Below, one piece after another: positions 28,069 through 39,907 of a stretch of 64,000 nt of DNA. A program made the translations under genes and the position numbers. Positions within the stretch are counted from its first letter, which is position 1, and each line of letters starts with the position of its first letter. The stretch lies in contig NZ_JOEM01000001.1 in the NCBI RefSeq assembly GCF_000718135.1, positions 682,001 through 746,000 on the forward strand, written 5' to 3'. The notes beneath the pieces were generated by a model, which saw only the letters and a list, made by a program, of their open reading frames with translations, did not search any database and had not been told where the DNA came from. This DNA is from Streptomyces cyaneofuscatus. Lineage in GTDB: Bacteria > Actinomycetota > Actinomycetes > Streptomycetales > Streptomycetaceae.

Positions 28069-28631
28069 GGGGTTCCTCCTTCCTCGCTCTGCGGGGCCTG
28101 CGGGGCTTGCTGCGCGGCGAGTTTGTCGGCCGTCTTGCGGGCGGCGGCGATCTCCTTCGGCTCCTCCGCCCCGGGGTCGAGCGCGGGCGGCTCCGGCACG
28201 GTCCACATCCACTCGCGGAGCTTGTCCCGCTCATGGGTGAGCTCGTGGATGTCGGTCTCCGCGTACTCGAATTCGGGCGACCAGAAGAGGGCGTCGAAGG
28301 GGCAGACCTCGATGCAGATACCGCAGTACATGCAGAGGGAGAAGTCGATGGCGAAGCGGTCGAGGACGTTGCGGCTGCGTTCGCGCCCGCCGGGCGCGGC
28401 AGGCGGCACCGTCTCCTTGTGGGAGTCGATGTAGATGCACCAGTCGGGGCACTCACGGGCGCAGAGCATGCAGACCGTGCAGTTCTCCTCGAACAGCCCG
28501 ATGACGCCCCGGGAGCGGGGCGGGAGTTCGGGCTGGGTGTCGGGGTACTGCGCGGTGACGGTCTTCTTCGTCATCGTGCGCAGGGTGACGGCGAGGCCCT
28601 TGGCGAGGCCTGAACCGGGGATCGGGGGCAT
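28065..28631 (-). CDS. nuoI: NADH-quinone oxidoreductase subunit I, 2x[4Fe-4S] ferredoxin-like
   Basis: NuoI holds clusters N6a and N6b that pass electrons to N2. The 188-residue protein has two complete motifs, [12 protein letters not shown] (residues about 51-62) and [12 protein letters not shown] (about 99-110). The C-terminus is an Ala/Glu/Gln-rich extension. ATG start at 28629-28631 overlapping the nuoH stop (TGATG). In the absence of NuoEFG here, NuoI is the likely docking point for a soluble electron donor such as ferredoxin; that is inference. Confidence 0.95.
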   Translation of the reverse strand: MPPIPGSGLAKGLAVTLRTMTKKTVTAQYPDTQPELPPRSRGVIGLFEENCTVCMLCARECPDWCIYIDSHKETVPPAAPGGRERSRNVLDRFAIDFSLCMYCGICIEVCPFDALFWSPEFEYAETDIHELTHERDKLREWMWTVPEPPALDPGAEEPKEIAAARKTADKLAAQQAPQAPQSEEGGTP

Positions 28632-29599
28632 CAGTTGATCGCCACCTTCACGATGCCGGTGAGCGCGATCTGCGCGAGGGCGAGGGGGACGAGGGTGGTC
28701 CAGGCGAGCTTCTGCAACTGGTCCTCACGCAGACGCGGGTAGCTGACGCGCAGCCAGATGACGACGAACGCGAGGAGGGCGGTCTTGAGGAGGGTCCAGA
28801 GCCAGCCGAGTCCGTCGGCTCCGAAGGGGCCGTGCCAGCCGCCGAGGAAGAGGACGGTGGTCAGGGCGCAGAGGATGACGATGCCCGCGTACTCGGCGAG
28901 GAGGAACAGGGCGAAGCGCAGCCCGGTGTACTCGGTGTACGCGCCGAAGATGATCTCGGAGTCGGCGACCGGCATGTCGAAGGGCGGGCGCTGGAGTTCG
29001 GCGAGGCCGGCGACGAAGAAGACCAGGGCGCCGACGATCTGCCAGGGCAGCCACCACCACGCGAAGGCGTCGAGGATGCCGGTGAGCGAAACCGTGCCGG
29101 CCGCCATGGCGACGGAGGCGGCGGCGAGGAGCATCGGGAGTTCGTAGGAGAGGAGCTGGGCGGCGGTGCGGAGGCCGCCGAGGAGGGAGAACTTGTTGGC
29201 CGAGGCCCAGCCGGCCATGAGCGAGCCGAGGACGCCGATGCCCATGACGGCCAGCACGAAGAAGATGCCCGCGTCGACGACCTGGCCGACCGCGCCGTCG
29301 CCGGGGCCGACGGGGATGGCCACGAGGACGAGGAGGTACGGGAGGAGGGCGACGGCGGGGGCGAGCTGGAAGACGCGGCGGTCGGCGGCGGCCGGGACCA
29401 CGTCCTCTTTCTGCGCGAACTTCACGCCGTCCGCGACGAGCTGGGCCCAGCCGTGGAAGCCGCCCGCGTACATGGGGCCGAGGCGGCCCTGCATGTGGGC
29501 CATCACCTTGTGTTCGGTCTGGCCCACGAGGAGGGGGGCGACCAGGAACACGACGAAGACGATGGCCAGGCGGAGGGCGACATCGGACACGTCGTTCAC
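28631..29599 (-). CDS. nuoH: NADH-quinone oxidoreductase subunit H
   Basis: NuoH forms the membrane wall of the quinone chamber. The 322-residue product shows the conserved [40 protein letters not shown] and [20 protein letters not shown] stretches with the acidic residues of the E-channel. The GTG start at 29597-29599 overlaps the nuoC stop (GTGA). The normal C-terminal anchoring sequence is present, so the gene is intact. Confidence 0.95.
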   Translation of the reverse strand: MNDVSDVALRLAIVFVVFLVAPLLVGQTEHKVMAHMQGRLGPMYAGGFHGWAQLVADGVKFAQKEDVVPAAADRRVFQLAPAVALLPYLLVLVAIPVGPGDGAVGQVVDAGIFFVLAVMGIGVLGSLMAGWASANKFSLLGGLRTAAQLLSYELPMLLAAASVAMAAGTVSLTGILDAFAWWWLPWQIVGALVFFVAGLAELQRPPFDMPVADSEIIFGAYTEYTGLRFALFLLAEYAGIVILCALTTVLFLGGWHGPFGADGLGWLWTLLKTALLAFVVIWLRVSYPRLREDQLQKLAWTTLVPLALAQIALTGIVKVAIN

Positions 29600-30846
29600 T
29601 CGGTATCGCCTCCGGCGGGGTGGTCGGGGTGGTCGGGGTCGGGCTGGGGCTTGGACTGGGGCTGGGACTGGGGCTGGGACTCAGGTTCGGGCTCGGTGGG
29701 GTCGGGGGTGGGGCCGCTGCGCGGGGCTTCTCCCCTACCCGCCCCTTCCCGAACCGGGGGCTCCGCCCCCGAACCCCCGCTCCTCGAACGTCGGAGGGGC
29801 TGAGAAGGGGCATCCGGGTCGTCGAACGCCGGCTGGGCGTCGTGCCAGGGGGCGTCCGTGGCGCGGGTGCGCTGACTCGCCGAGCCCTGGGAGGCCGAGC
29901 GGGAGCGGCGCGGCGGGCGCGGCGCTTCGGCCTCGGGGGCCTGCTGCTGGCTCGCCGAACCGTCGGCCGCCGAGCGGGAGCGGCGCGGGCGGTCGGGCCG
30001 GGGCGATCCGGCCGGTACGTCGCCGGGCGACGCGCCCCCCGGAGGCGTGGACCCGGGCGGGGGCTGTACGGCCTCCGGCGAGGCCTCGCCCGACGGTCCG
30101 GACGCGGGGCCCCCGGGCGCCGGCGGGTCCGTCTGCGGGCGTTGCGCTGCTGAGCCCTCGGTCGCCGAGCGGGTGCGGCGGGGTGGGCGGTCGGTGGCCG
30201 TCGCCGCCGGGCGGGCTGCGCGGCCCGGGCGAGCCGTGGCAGGGGGGAGCTGGCCCTTGAGGGGGCCCCATTCGTTCGGGTCCGGGACGCCAGGCGGAAG
30301 CATCGTGCGGCGCTTGGGGCCGCCGTGTTCGGACTCGCCGGGCTCCTTCGCTCCGGGCCAGGCCTTGGCGACCCTCGCGGCCAGGACGAAGTCCTTGCGG
30401 AGCGGGTGGCCCTCGAAGCCCTCCGGCAGCAGGAGCGGGGCGAGGCCCGGGTGGTCCTCGAAGGCGACGCCGAACATCTCGTGCGTCTCGCGTTCGTGCC
30501 AGGCCGCGCCCGCGTAGACGTCGATGGCGCTGGGCAGGACGGCCGCGTCGTGCGGGACGGTCGTGCGCAGCATCAGCCGGCGGACCGTGCCGTCGCCGAG
30601 CGCCGCTACGTGCACGCAGACGCGGAAGCCGGTGCCCGGCTCGTCCACGGCGCTGAGCCAGTCGAAGTAGCTGCAGCCGAGGTCGTCGCGGGCGGTCCGC
30701 AGCGCGGTGATCCACTCCGTGGCGGGGACGTCGACGGTGAGCAGGTCGTAGGCCGACTCCGCCGTCGCACCCTCGCCGAAGAGGTCTGTGACGGCGTCCG
30801 GGAGCCGGTCGTACGGGTGGTGGGCCTGATGCTGACGCTCGCTCAC
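29596..30846 (-). CDS. nuoC: NADH-quinone oxidoreductase subunit C with long disordered tail
   Basis: Residues 1-170 form a normal NuoC (30 kDa) domain with the signature [20 protein letters not shown] and LRKDFVL. Residues about 200-416 are a Pro/Ser/Arg-rich low-complexity tail containing three copies of a 14-16 residue motif of the form [16 protein letters not shown] (near 221, 286 and 311) and a degenerate fourth. NuoC is normally ~200 residues or fused to NuoD; neither a NuoD fusion nor a separate nuoD is found. The GTG start at 30844-30846 overlaps the nuoB stop. Confidence 0.9.
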   Translation of the reverse strand: MSERQHQAHHPYDRLPDAVTDLFGEGATAESAYDLLTVDVPATEWITALRTARDDLGCSYFDWLSAVDEPGTGFRVCVHVAALGDGTVRRLMLRTTVPHDAAVLPSAIDVYAGAAWHERETHEMFGVAFEDHPGLAPLLLPEGFEGHPLRKDFVLAARVAKAWPGAKEPGESEHGGPKRRTMLPPGVPDPNEWGPLKGQLPPATARPGRAARPAATATDRPPRRTRSATEGSAAQRPQTDPPAPGGPASGPSGEASPEAVQPPPGSTPPGGASPGDVPAGSPRPDRPRRSRSAADGSASQQQAPEAEAPRPPRRSRSASQGSASQRTRATDAPWHDAQPAFDDPDAPSQPLRRSRSGGSGAEPPVREGAGRGEAPRSGPTPDPTEPEPESQPQSQPQSKPQPDPDHPDHPAGGDTE

Positions 30847-31535
30847 CGCTGCTCCTCCCCCGGTTCCGTTCCCGGAGCCTTCGCCGCCGGTGCCGGTGCG
30901 GTGACCAGGCCGCTGCGCAGCGCCGCCGTGGAGGGGGTGCCGCTGGAGGGGCCGTTGGCGTACCGCTCCGCCAGGGACTCGCGCGCGATCTTCTCCTGGA
31001 GCTTGAGAATGCCCTGGAGCAGCGCCTCGGGCCGGGGCGGGCAGCCGGGTACGTACACATCGACGGGGATGATCTGGTCGACGCCCTTGGTGACGGAGTA
31101 CGAGTCCCAGTAGGGGCCGCCGCAGTTGGAGCAGGCGCCGAAGGAGATGACGTACTTCGGTTCGGGCATCTGCTCGTAGAGGCGCTTCACCGCCGGGGCC
31201 ATCTTGTCCGTCACCGTGCCGGAGACGATCATCAGGTCCGCCTGGCGGGGGCCGGGGGCGAAGGGGATCACGCCGAGCCGGATGAAGTCGTGGCGGGCCA
31301 TGGAGGCGGCGATGAACTCGATGGCGCAGCAGGCGAGTCCGAAGTTGAAGACCCAGAGGCTGTAGCGGCGGCCCCAGTTGAGGACGACCTTCATCGGTTC
31401 GGGCGCGAGCCGGGAGAGGATGCCGAGACGCTTCGGTTCCGGGAGGAGCACCGGTTCCGGCCCGGTTGCCGCCTGCGGGCCGGCGGAGGGTTCCGGCTGC
31501 TGCTCTGCGGAGGTCGGCCGGCTCGTCAGGCCCAT
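30843..31535 (-). CDS. nuoB: NADH-quinone oxidoreductase subunit B
   Basis: NuoB carries the terminal cluster N2 near the quinone site. The 230-residue product contains the vicinal cysteines in [20 protein letters not shown] and the further ligands in [16 protein letters not shown] and [17 protein letters not shown], so all four are present. It has N- and C-terminal extensions rich in Pro/Ala. The ATG at 31533-31535 lies inside the end of nuoA, overlapping by ten bases; an open frame extends further upstream but only in shadow of nuoA. Confidence 0.94.
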   Translation of the reverse strand: MGLTSRPTSAEQQPEPSAGPQAATGPEPVLLPEPKRLGILSRLAPEPMKVVLNWGRRYSLWVFNFGLACCAIEFIAASMARHDFIRLGVIPFAPGPRQADLMIVSGTVTDKMAPAVKRLYEQMPEPKYVISFGACSNCGGPYWDSYSVTKGVDQIIPVDVYVPGCPPRPEALLQGILKLQEKIARESLAERYANGPSSGTPSTAALRSGLVTAPAPAAKAPGTEPGEEQR

Positions 31536-31975
31536 GCGAGGACGCCCTTCTTCCATGCGTAGAGCAGTCCCACGGCGAGGAAGCCGAGGAAGATGAACAT
31601 TTCCACCAGCGTGGTCGCGCCGTATCCGGGTGCCGCGAAGACCGTGGCCCACGGGAACAGGAAGATGGAGTCGACGGCGAAGATGACGTAGAGGAACGCG
31701 TAGACGTAGTAGCGGACCTGGGTGTGGGCCCAGCCCTCGCCGACCGGGTCGACGCCGCACTCGTACGTCAGGAGCTTCTCCGGCGTCGGGACCACCGGCC
31801 GCAGGAGCCGTCCCGCCCCGAAGGCGACGGCGACGAACAGGACGCCGACCAGGGCGAGCAGGCCGACCACCGAGTAGCTCTGGAAGTACTCGGAGGCGAG
31901 GGTGGTCTGTTGGTGGACCGGCACGTACGCCACGTGCGGCACTTCCGGCACGTACGCCACGTCCCTCACGTCCAC
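31526..31975 (-). CDS. nuoA: NADH-quinone oxidoreductase subunit A
   Basis: NuoA is a three-helix subunit whose conserved loop binds near the quinone entrance. The 149-residue form has [20 protein letters not shown], with the conserved Cys loop, and [14 protein letters not shown] choose GTG at 31973-31975 because GAGGA lies seven bases upstream. The first codons contain a 30-base near-tandem repeat ([15 protein letters not shown]). A TAGACT -10-like hexamer at 32039-32044 may begin the operon, but the -35 match is poor. Confidence 0.88.
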   Translation of the reverse strand: MDVRDVAYVPEVPHVAYVPVHQQTTLASEYFQSYSVVGLLALVGVLFVAVAFGAGRLLRPVVPTPEKLLTYECGVDPVGEGWAHTQVRYYVYAFLYVIFAVDSIFLFPWATVFAAPGYGATTLVEMFIFLGFLAVGLLYAWKKGVLAWA

Positions 31976-32158
31976 CCCATGTTCCTCGTCATCCGGTTGT
32001 CGCCCCGAACGTATCCGAGGCCCCTCTGTACGCACGGGAGTCTAGGCCCTGATAAACGCACAGTAAGCAGCCGCGTCGCACACAGGTGGGGTTATCCCTA
32101 CTTCACGCCACCTACGAGCCCCATGGCGTGCGCGGACACCGCCCGGCAGGCTGGTGCC

Positions 32159-33349
32159 ATGACCATGAGCCCTTCCGTGCCGGCCCCCGACCGGCTGCCG
32201 CCCGCCCGCCTCGCCCTCGACCGGTGGACCTGGCGGGAGATCGCGCACCTGCTGGCCGATCTGCCGATGGCCATCGCCGGTTTCGTCTACGCGCTCCTCG
32301 TGATCACCGTCGGTGTGGGCCTCTCCGTCACCGTGATCGGACTGCCGGTGCTCGTCAGCGGGTTGCGGGGCGCGCGGTGGCTGGGCCGGGTGGAGCGGGG
32401 CCGGGCGCGGTCGTTGCTCGGGGTACGGATCGAGGAGCCGAGCCCGTTGCCGCGAGGCCGCGGGGACGAGGGGGTCTTCACCTGGCTCTGGTCGGGGCTG
32501 AAGGACCCGGTGGGGTGGCGTTCCCTGCTCTACGCGTTCATCCGGCTGCCGTGGGGGGTCCTGACGTTCGCGGTGACGCTGGTGAGCCTGTTCGTGCTGT
32601 GGCCGGTCCTCCCGTTCATCGCCCGCGGGCTGACGACGGCCGACCGGGCGATGGTGCGGGGGCTGTTGTCGCCCTCGGACGAGTTGGAGCGGCGGATCGC
32701 GGAGCTGGAGTCGGACCGGGGCGTGGTGGTGGACACCGCCGCCGCCGACCTGCGCCGGATCGAGCGGGACCTCCACGACGGCGCGCAGGCCCGGCTCGTC
32801 GCCCTGGCGATGGGGTTGGGGCTGGCGAAGGAGAAGCTGACGCACGATCCGGAAGCGGCCGCGCGGATGGTGGAGGAGGCCCATGGCGAGGTCAAGGTGG
32901 CCCTCCAGGAGTTGCGCGACCTCGCCCGGGGTATCCACCCCGCCGTCCTCACCGACCGCGGTCTAGACGCCGCCCTCTCCGCCATCGCCTCCCGCTGCAC
33001 CGTCCCCGTCACGGTGTCGGTGGATCTGCCGGGGCGCCCGGCGGAGGCGATCGAGGGCATCGCCTACTTCACCGTCTCGGAGCTCCTTCAGAACGTCAGC
33101 AAGCACAGCGGTGCCCGCTCCGCCTCCGTCAAGGTGTGGCGTGCGGCGGAGCGGTTGCTGATCCAGGTCACGGACGACGGTTCGGGCGGGGCTCGGATGG
33201 ACGGCGGTACGGGGATGGCGGGGCTGGCCGAGCGGCTGGGGGCGGTGGACGGGCTGTTCGTCCTGGACTCTCCGGTGGGCGGGCCGACGTCCGTCACCGC
33301 CGAGCTGCCCTGGCGCGACCGGGTCCCGGCGGAGAGCCGGGCCTCCTGA
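32159..33349 (+). CDS. Sensor histidine kinase, HisKA_3 type (first of tandem pair)
   Basis: The 396-residue protein has an N-terminal membrane sensor with four hydrophobic segments in two pairs (residues about 30-70 and 125-165), resembling the Pfam 'Sensor' domain. The dimerisation/phosphoacceptor helix is RRIERDLHDGAQARLVALAM with the phospho-His, and a C-terminal HATPase follows (SELLQNVSKHSG, TDDGSGGARMDGGTGMAGLA). ATG at 32159; ATG 32165 also possible. Its core is nearly identical in DNA to that of the next kinase. Confidence 0.92.
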   Translation: MTMSPSVPAPDRLPPARLALDRWTWREIAHLLADLPMAIAGFVYALLVITVGVGLSVTVIGLPVLVSGLRGARWLGRVERGRARSLLGVRIEEPSPLPRGRGDEGVFTWLWSGLKDPVGWRSLLYAFIRLPWGVLTFAVTLVSLFVLWPVLPFIARGLTTADRAMVRGLLSPSDELERRIAELESDRGVVVDTAAADLRRIERDLHDGAQARLVALAMGLGLAKEKLTHDPEAAARMVEEAHGEVKVALQELRDLARGIHPAVLTDRGLDAALSAIASRCTVPVTVSVDLPGRPAEAIEGIAYFTVSELLQNVSKHSGARSASVKVWRAAERLLIQVTDDGSGGARMDGGTGMAGLAERLGAVDGLFVLDSPVGGPTSVTAELPWRDRVPAESRAS

Positions 33350-33439
33350 GCGCTCCGCCGGCGTACGGGGGTGGGGAAAACCCCCGTACCGATACGGAGA
33401 CCGGCCACATGGTGCCGGAGAGGGCGGCCCAGCACCCTT

Positions 33440-33546
33440 GAAGGAGCACAGCTCGAAGTAGCAGAGCTCTAAGTAGCAGAGCCTGAAGTAGCAGAGAGCT
33501 TGAAGTAGCAGAGCTTGAAGTGACACGGCTTGACGCAGCACGGTCC
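33440..33546 (+). repeat. Seven degenerate ~15 bp tandem repeats between the kinase genes
   Basis: Units of the form GAAGTAGCAGAGCTT run from 33440 to 33546 (lengths 14-17 bases; the best copy is 33502-33516), fading at both ends. They occupy the gap upstream of the second kinase, contain AGAGCTCT-like palindromes, and are not separated by unique spacers, so this is not CRISPR. Confidence 0.85.
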
Positions 33547-33641
33547 GCGGCGGACGAACACGACCGCGGAGCAGGGAAATCGCGGAGCAGGGAAGCGGAA
33601 CACCCCGCCGATCGACAGAAGAGACGGAACGGACGGCACTC

Positions 33642-35021
33642 ATGGCCACGGCATACGGACCGGACACCCGGGACCACAAGGGATCGGGCACACGCGGCCA
33701 CACAGGTCAGGGCGCCGGGCCCCAGGGGCAGGCGCCGGTGAAGCACTTCCTCCCGGCGGCCCTGCGGGCGCCTCTGGAGGCGCGCAGCTGGCGCGAGCTG
33801 CTCTATGTCGTGCTGAGCCTGCCGCTGAGCACGGTGGTGTTCGTCTTCGCGATCACCATGACCTCGGTCAGCGCGGGCCTGCTCATCACCTTCATCGGGA
33901 TCCCGCTGCTGGCCGTCGGCCTGGCCGCCTGCCGGGGGTTCGGGGTGATGGAGCGGGCCCGGGCGCGCGGGCTGCTGAAGCTGGACGTGGCGGAGCCCGT
34001 GCGGGTGCGGGGGAAGAGCGGCGGCCCGATGTCGTGGATCGGTGCCGTCCTGAAGAGTGGGGTCTCCTGGCGTCACCTTCTCTACGCGCTGCTGCACTTC
34101 CCCTGGGCCGTGTTCACGTTCTGCGTGTCGGTGACGTTCTGGACGTACGGCCTGGCGGCGCTGACGTATCCGCTGTGGCACTGGGTCTTCCCGGTGTTCG
34201 CGGGCATCGACGGCCTCCAGCTGTACGGGGACCGTACCCACGCGCAGTATCTGGACTCGCCCGTCGAGCTGGCGGCGACGAGCGCGGTGGGCCTGGTGCT
34301 GGTGCTGGTGTCGCCGTGGATCGTGCGCGGGCTGCTCTCGGTGGACCGGCTGATGGTGTCCGGCCTGCTGGGCCCGTCCGCGCTCTCCGCCCGGGTCACG
34401 GAGCTGGAGTCGGACCGGGGCGTGGTGGTGGACACCGCCGCCGCCGACCTGCGCCGGATAGAACGGGACCTCCACGACGGCGCGCAGGCCCGCCTCGTCG
34501 CCCTGGCCATGGATCTGGGGCTGGCGAAGGAGAAGCTCAGCGACGACCCCGAGGCGGCCGCGCGGATGGTGGACGAGGCCCATGGCGAGGTCAAGGTGGC
34601 CCTCCAGGAACTGCGCGACCTCGCCCGGGGTATCCACCCCGCCGTCCTCACCGACCGCGGTCTCGACGCCGCCCTCTCCGCCATCGCCTCCCGCTGCACC
34701 GTCCCCGTCACGGTCGAGGTGGACCTGGACGCCCGGCCCGCGCAGGCCATCGAGGGCATCGCGTACTTCACCGTGTCGGAGCTCTTGCAGAACGTCAGCA
34801 AGCACGCGCGGGCGACCCGGGCCACGGTCGATGTGTGGCGGACGTCCGACCGGCTGATGCTCCAGGTCACGGACAACGGGCGGGGCGGCGCGTCCACCTC
34901 GGCCGGCAGCGGTCTGGCCGGGCTGACGGAGCGCCTGGACGCGGTGGACGGGGTCCTGGTGGTGCATTCACCGGCCGGCGGCCCGACGACGGTCACCGCG
35001 GAGCTGCCCTGGCGCGGCTGA
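33642..35021 (+). CDS. Sensor histidine kinase, HisKA_3 type (second of tandem pair)
   Basis: The 459-residue kinase has a hydrophilic N-terminus of about 35 residues, a four-helix membrane sensor (residues about 50-250, with a longer extracytoplasmic loop than its neighbour), phosphoacceptor helix RRIERDLHDGAQARLVALAM, and HATPase motifs (NVSKHARATRATVD, TDNGRGGASTSAGSGLAGLT). ATG start at 33642. The response regulator gene follows 277 bases later. The sensor half diverges from the first kinase while the DHp region is almost identical. Confidence 0.93.
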   Translation: MATAYGPDTRDHKGSGTRGHTGQGAGPQGQAPVKHFLPAALRAPLEARSWRELLYVVLSLPLSTVVFVFAITMTSVSAGLLITFIGIPLLAVGLAACRGFGVMERARARGLLKLDVAEPVRVRGKSGGPMSWIGAVLKSGVSWRHLLYALLHFPWAVFTFCVSVTFWTYGLAALTYPLWHWVFPVFAGIDGLQLYGDRTHAQYLDSPVELAATSAVGLVLVLVSPWIVRGLLSVDRLMVSGLLGPSALSARVTELESDRGVVVDTAAADLRRIERDLHDGAQARLVALAMDLGLAKEKLSDDPEAAARMVDEAHGEVKVALQELRDLARGIHPAVLTDRGLDAALSAIASRCTVPVTVEVDLDARPAQAIEGIAYFTVSELLQNVSKHARATRATVDVWRTSDRLMLQVTDNGRGGASTSAGSGLAGLTERLDAVDGVLVVHSPAGGPTTVTAELPWRG

Positions 35022-35298
35022 CCACCCGCGCAACCGCCCGCGCAGCCGTGGGCGGCAGCGTCGCCGGCCCCGTCGGCGCTCCACCGCCGGCCCCGTCGGC
35101 GCTCCACCGCCAGCCCCGCCGCCGGCCCCGCCGCCGGCTCCGCGCCGGTGGCGGAGTTTCCCGCTGGGTGGCCGGATCGGGCACGTTATCCACAGGGCCC
35201 CCATCCGTGCCCCGGGCCTGGGATGCTGGGGGTGTCGGGCGCGGTGCGCACAGAAGCACGGCGCCTCAGAGACTCAGGACAGCGGGGGACGCAGCGTC

Positions 35299-35979
35299 GT
35301 GCAGCACGTGGAGAACAGAGTGCGGGTAGTCATCGCCGAGGATTCGGTCCTGCTGCGGGAAGGGCTCACCCGCCTGCTCACCGACCTCGGGCACGACGTG
35401 GTCGCGGGGGTGGGCGATGCCGAGGCCCTGCTGAAGACCGTGGCCGACCTCGGGGCGGAGCAGGCGCTGCCCGATGTGGTGGTGGCCGATGTGCGGATGC
35501 CTCCGACCCACACCGACGAGGGCGTTCGGGCGGCGGTGCGGCTGCGGAAGGAGTACCCGGGGATAGGGGTGCTGGTCCTCTCGCAGTACGTGGAGGAGCA
35601 GTACGCCACCGAGCTGCTGGCGGGCAGCAGCCGGGGCGTGGGGTACCTCCTCAAGGACCGGGTGGCGGAGGTCCGCGAGTTCGTGGACGCGGTCGTACGG
35701 GTGGCGCACGGGGGGACGGCGCTGGACCCGGAGGTGGTGGCGCAGCTGCTGGGCCGCAGCCGCAAGCAGGACGTGCTGACGGGCCTGACGCCGCGCGAGC
35801 GGGAGGTCCTGGGTCTGATGGCCGAGGGCCGGACGAACTCGGCGATCGCCCGGCAGCTCGTGGTGAGCGACGGGGCGGTGGAGAAGCACGTCAGCAACAT
35901 CTTCCAGAAGCTCGGGCTCTCGCCCAGCGACGGCGATCACCGGCGCGTCCTCGCCGTGCTGACCTACCTGAACTCCTAG
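35299..35979 (+). CDS. NarL/LuxR-type two-component response regulator
   Basis: The 226-residue protein has a receiver domain (VVIAEDSVLLREGLTRLL, phosphoacceptor Asp in VVVADVRMPP, Lys in YLLKDRV) and a C-terminal LuxR helix-turn-helix (LTPREREVLGLMAEGRTNSA). It is the obvious partner of the two upstream kinases. The frame begins with several possible GTG codons (35299, 35308, 35320); I keep the first. Its targets may include the adjacent nuo or kor operons, which is inference from position. Confidence 0.92.
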   Translation: MQHVENRVRVVIAEDSVLLREGLTRLLTDLGHDVVAGVGDAEALLKTVADLGAEQALPDVVVADVRMPPTHTDEGVRAAVRLRKEYPGIGVLVLSQYVEEQYATELLAGSSRGVGYLLKDRVAEVREFVDAVVRVAHGGTALDPEVVAQLLGRSRKQDVLTGLTPREREVLGLMAEGRTNSAIARQLVVSDGAVEKHVSNIFQKLGLSPSDGDHRRVLAVLTYLNS

Positions 35980-36021
35980 CGATCTGACACTCTGTCAGCG
36001 ATCGCCAGACCCGCCGGTGAG

Positions 36022-36041
36022 CGCCGGGTGAGCACCCGGCG
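36022..36041 (+). terminator. Terminator after the response regulator
   Basis: A perfect 8-base stem CGCCGGGT/ACCCGGCG with loop GAGC lies 43 bases after the stop. A smaller hairpin CTGACA-CTC-TGTCAG lies at 35984-35998, right behind the stop codon. Confidence 0.6.
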
Positions 36042-36158
36042 TGCACCCTATGGATCTCCCCCGAGGGTGTCCGGCGAACCTCCACCGGGCAGTCCTGGGC
36101 GGGAGGACCTAGCACCAAAGACCTACGAGCAGAGCACTTCCATCAGCGATCGGGGGGC

Positions 36159-36187
36159 TTGAGAAAGATGACAAAACGGGCTAAAAA
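36159..36187 (+). promoter_or_regulatory. Putative promoter of korAB
   Basis: TTGAGA (36159-36164) and TAAAAA (36182-36187) are 17 bases apart within an unusually A-rich patch of the 337-base gap 35980-36316. The -10 match is imperfect. No open frame was found in this gap; it holds two hairpins, this candidate promoter and the korA ribosome binding site GGGAGGT at 36302-36308. Confidence 0.4.
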
Positions 36188-36316
36188 AGCGTCTCAAAAC
36201 AGCGTCCACCATATGATCGGCCCCTGGAGGGCGAACCGCACGGACGTAGGGTTGCCTCTGGAGCCGCCGGCTGGCCGGACGGTTCCGAACCGCCGCCCCA
36301 AGGGAGGTCCAGTTCA

Positions 36317-38273
<1,957 letters not shown>

Positions 38274-38281
<8 letters not shown>

Positions 38282-39347
38282 CACCCAGGAACTGCTCCAC
38301 AACGAGCTGCTGCAGCTGGTGCCCAAGGCCGAGGCGAAGCAGTCCATGAAGGACTTCAAGTCCGACCAGGAGGTGCGCTGGTGCCCCGGCTGCGGCGACT
38401 ACGCCGTCCTCGCCGCGGTGCAGGGCTTCATGCCGGAGCTGGGGCTGGCCAAGGAGAACATCACCTTCGTCTCCGGCATCGGCTGCTCCTCCCGCTTCCC
38501 GTACTACATGAACACGTACGGGATGCACTCCATCCACGGCCGCGCCCCCTCCATCGCCACCGGGCTCGCCACCTCCCGCCGCGATCTGTCGGTCTGGGTC
38601 GTCACGGGTGACGGCGACGCGCTCTCCATCGGCGGCAACCACCTGATCCACGCCCTGCGCCGCAACGTCAACCTCAAGATCCTGCTCTTCAACAACCGGA
38701 TCTACGGGCTGACCAAGGGCCAGTACAGCCCCACCTCCGAGGTCGGCAAGATCACCAAGTCGACGCCGATGGGTTCGCTCGACGCGCCCTTCAACCCGGT
38801 GTCCCTCGCCCTCGGCGCGGAAGCCTCGTTCGTGGCACGCACGGTCGACTCCGACCGCAAGCACCTCACCAGCGTGCTGCGCGCGGCGGCCGAGCACCCG
38901 GGCACGGCACTGGTGGAGATCTACCAGAACTGCAACATCTTCAACGACGGCGCCTTCGAGGTCCTCAAGGACAAGGAGCAGGCCGCCGAGGCCGTCATCC
39001 GCCTCGAACACGGGGAGCCGATCCTCTTCGGTGCCGAGGGCACCAAGGGCGTGGTCCGCAACCAGGCCACCGGTGACCTGGAGGTCGTCGCCGTCACCGA
39101 CGAGAACCGTTCCCAGGTCCTCGTCCACGACGCCCACGCCGACTCCCCCACGACGGCGTTCGCGCTGTCGCGGCTCGCCGACGCGGACACCCTGCACCAC
39201 ACCCCCATCGGGGTGCTGCGCAGCGTCCAGCGGCCCGTCTACGACACCCTGATGTCCGACCAGGTGGACGCCGCCGTGGAGCGCGACGGCAAGGGCGACC
39301 TCGGCGCGCTCCTCGCCGGGGCCGACACCTGGACCGTCATCGGCTGA
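38274..39347 (+). CDS. korB: 2-oxoacid:ferredoxin oxidoreductase beta subunit
   Basis: The beta subunit binds thiamine diphosphate and the single [4Fe-4S] cluster. The 357-residue product contains WCPGCGDYAVLAAVQ (two cluster Cys), GIGCSSRFPYYMNTYG, the thiamine site VVTGDGDALSIGGNHLIHAL with LFNNRIYGLTKGQYSP, and the fourth Cys in IYQNCNIFND. The gene is intact. It is translationally coupled to korA and lies near the partial complex I operon, whose NuoI could accept electrons from the ferredoxin it reduces. Confidence 0.95.
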
Positions 39348-39364
39348 CCCGCCGCCGCCATCGG

Positions 39365-39402
39365 CTGGCCCGCCGCGGAGTCACTGACCCGCCGCGGAGT
39401 CA
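39365..39402. repeat. 19 bp direct repeat after korB
   Basis: CTGGCCCGCCGCGGAGTCA (39365-39383) is followed immediately by a copy with one change (39384-39402), and a partial copy precedes them at the korB stop. No gene lies in this 128-base convergent gap. Confidence 0.7.
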
Positions 39403-39475
39403 CGGCCACGGCCCGGACCCGATCCCCCGACCAGAACGACTGGAACGACCGGCACCACCGGAACGACCAGGGGGA

Positions 39476-39904
39476 TCAGGCCCGGGCCTTGTCGTACGCC
39501 TTGCGCGCCGCCTGCACCGTGTCCACCTGGCGCTCGGTCCAGCGGGCGAGCGCCCACACCTGTTCGGCGGCCTCGGTGCCGAGCGGGGTGAGCGAGTAGT
39601 CCACCCGGGGCGGGATCACCGGCTTCGCGTCCCGGTGGACGAAGCCGTCGCGCTCCAAGGTCTGGAGGGTCTGGGCGAGCATCTTCTCGCTGACCCCGCC
39701 GATCGTGCGGCGCAGCTCGCTGAAGCGGTACGAGCGCTCCAGCAGAGCCGCCAGGACGAGGACACCCCAGCGGCTCGTCACATGCTCCAGCACCCCGCGC
39801 GACGGGCACATCGGCTGGTTGACGTCCTGGACGGGCTTCGGCAGACCTTCCAGGCCGATCGGACCCGCCGAGGCCGCTCCCGTACTGCGCTCACTCACTC
39901 CCAT
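39476..39904 (-). CDS. HxlR-family transcriptional regulator
   Basis: The 142-residue protein has the HxlR winged helix with CPSRGVLEHVTSRWGVLVLA at residues about 33-52 (Cys before the first helix), LRRTIGGVSEKMLAQTLQTL recognition region and the wing YSLTPLGTEAAEQ. HxlR proteins often sense quinones or reactive carbonyls through that Cys. It is divergent from an NAD(P)H:quinone-oxidoreductase-like gene with an inverted repeat beside its start, the usual arrangement for local control. Confidence 0.92.
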   Translation of the reverse strand: MGVSERSTGAASAGPIGLEGLPKPVQDVNQPMCPSRGVLEHVTSRWGVLVLAALLERSYRFSELRRTIGGVSEKMLAQTLQTLERDGFVHRDAKPVIPPRVDYSLTPLGTEAAEQVWALARWTERQVDTVQAARKAYDKARA

Positions 39905-39907
39905 GCC

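Noticed and set aside
33440..33546. CRISPR array
   Set aside because: The repeats are directly adjacent without unique spacers and vary in length; no cas genes are nearby.
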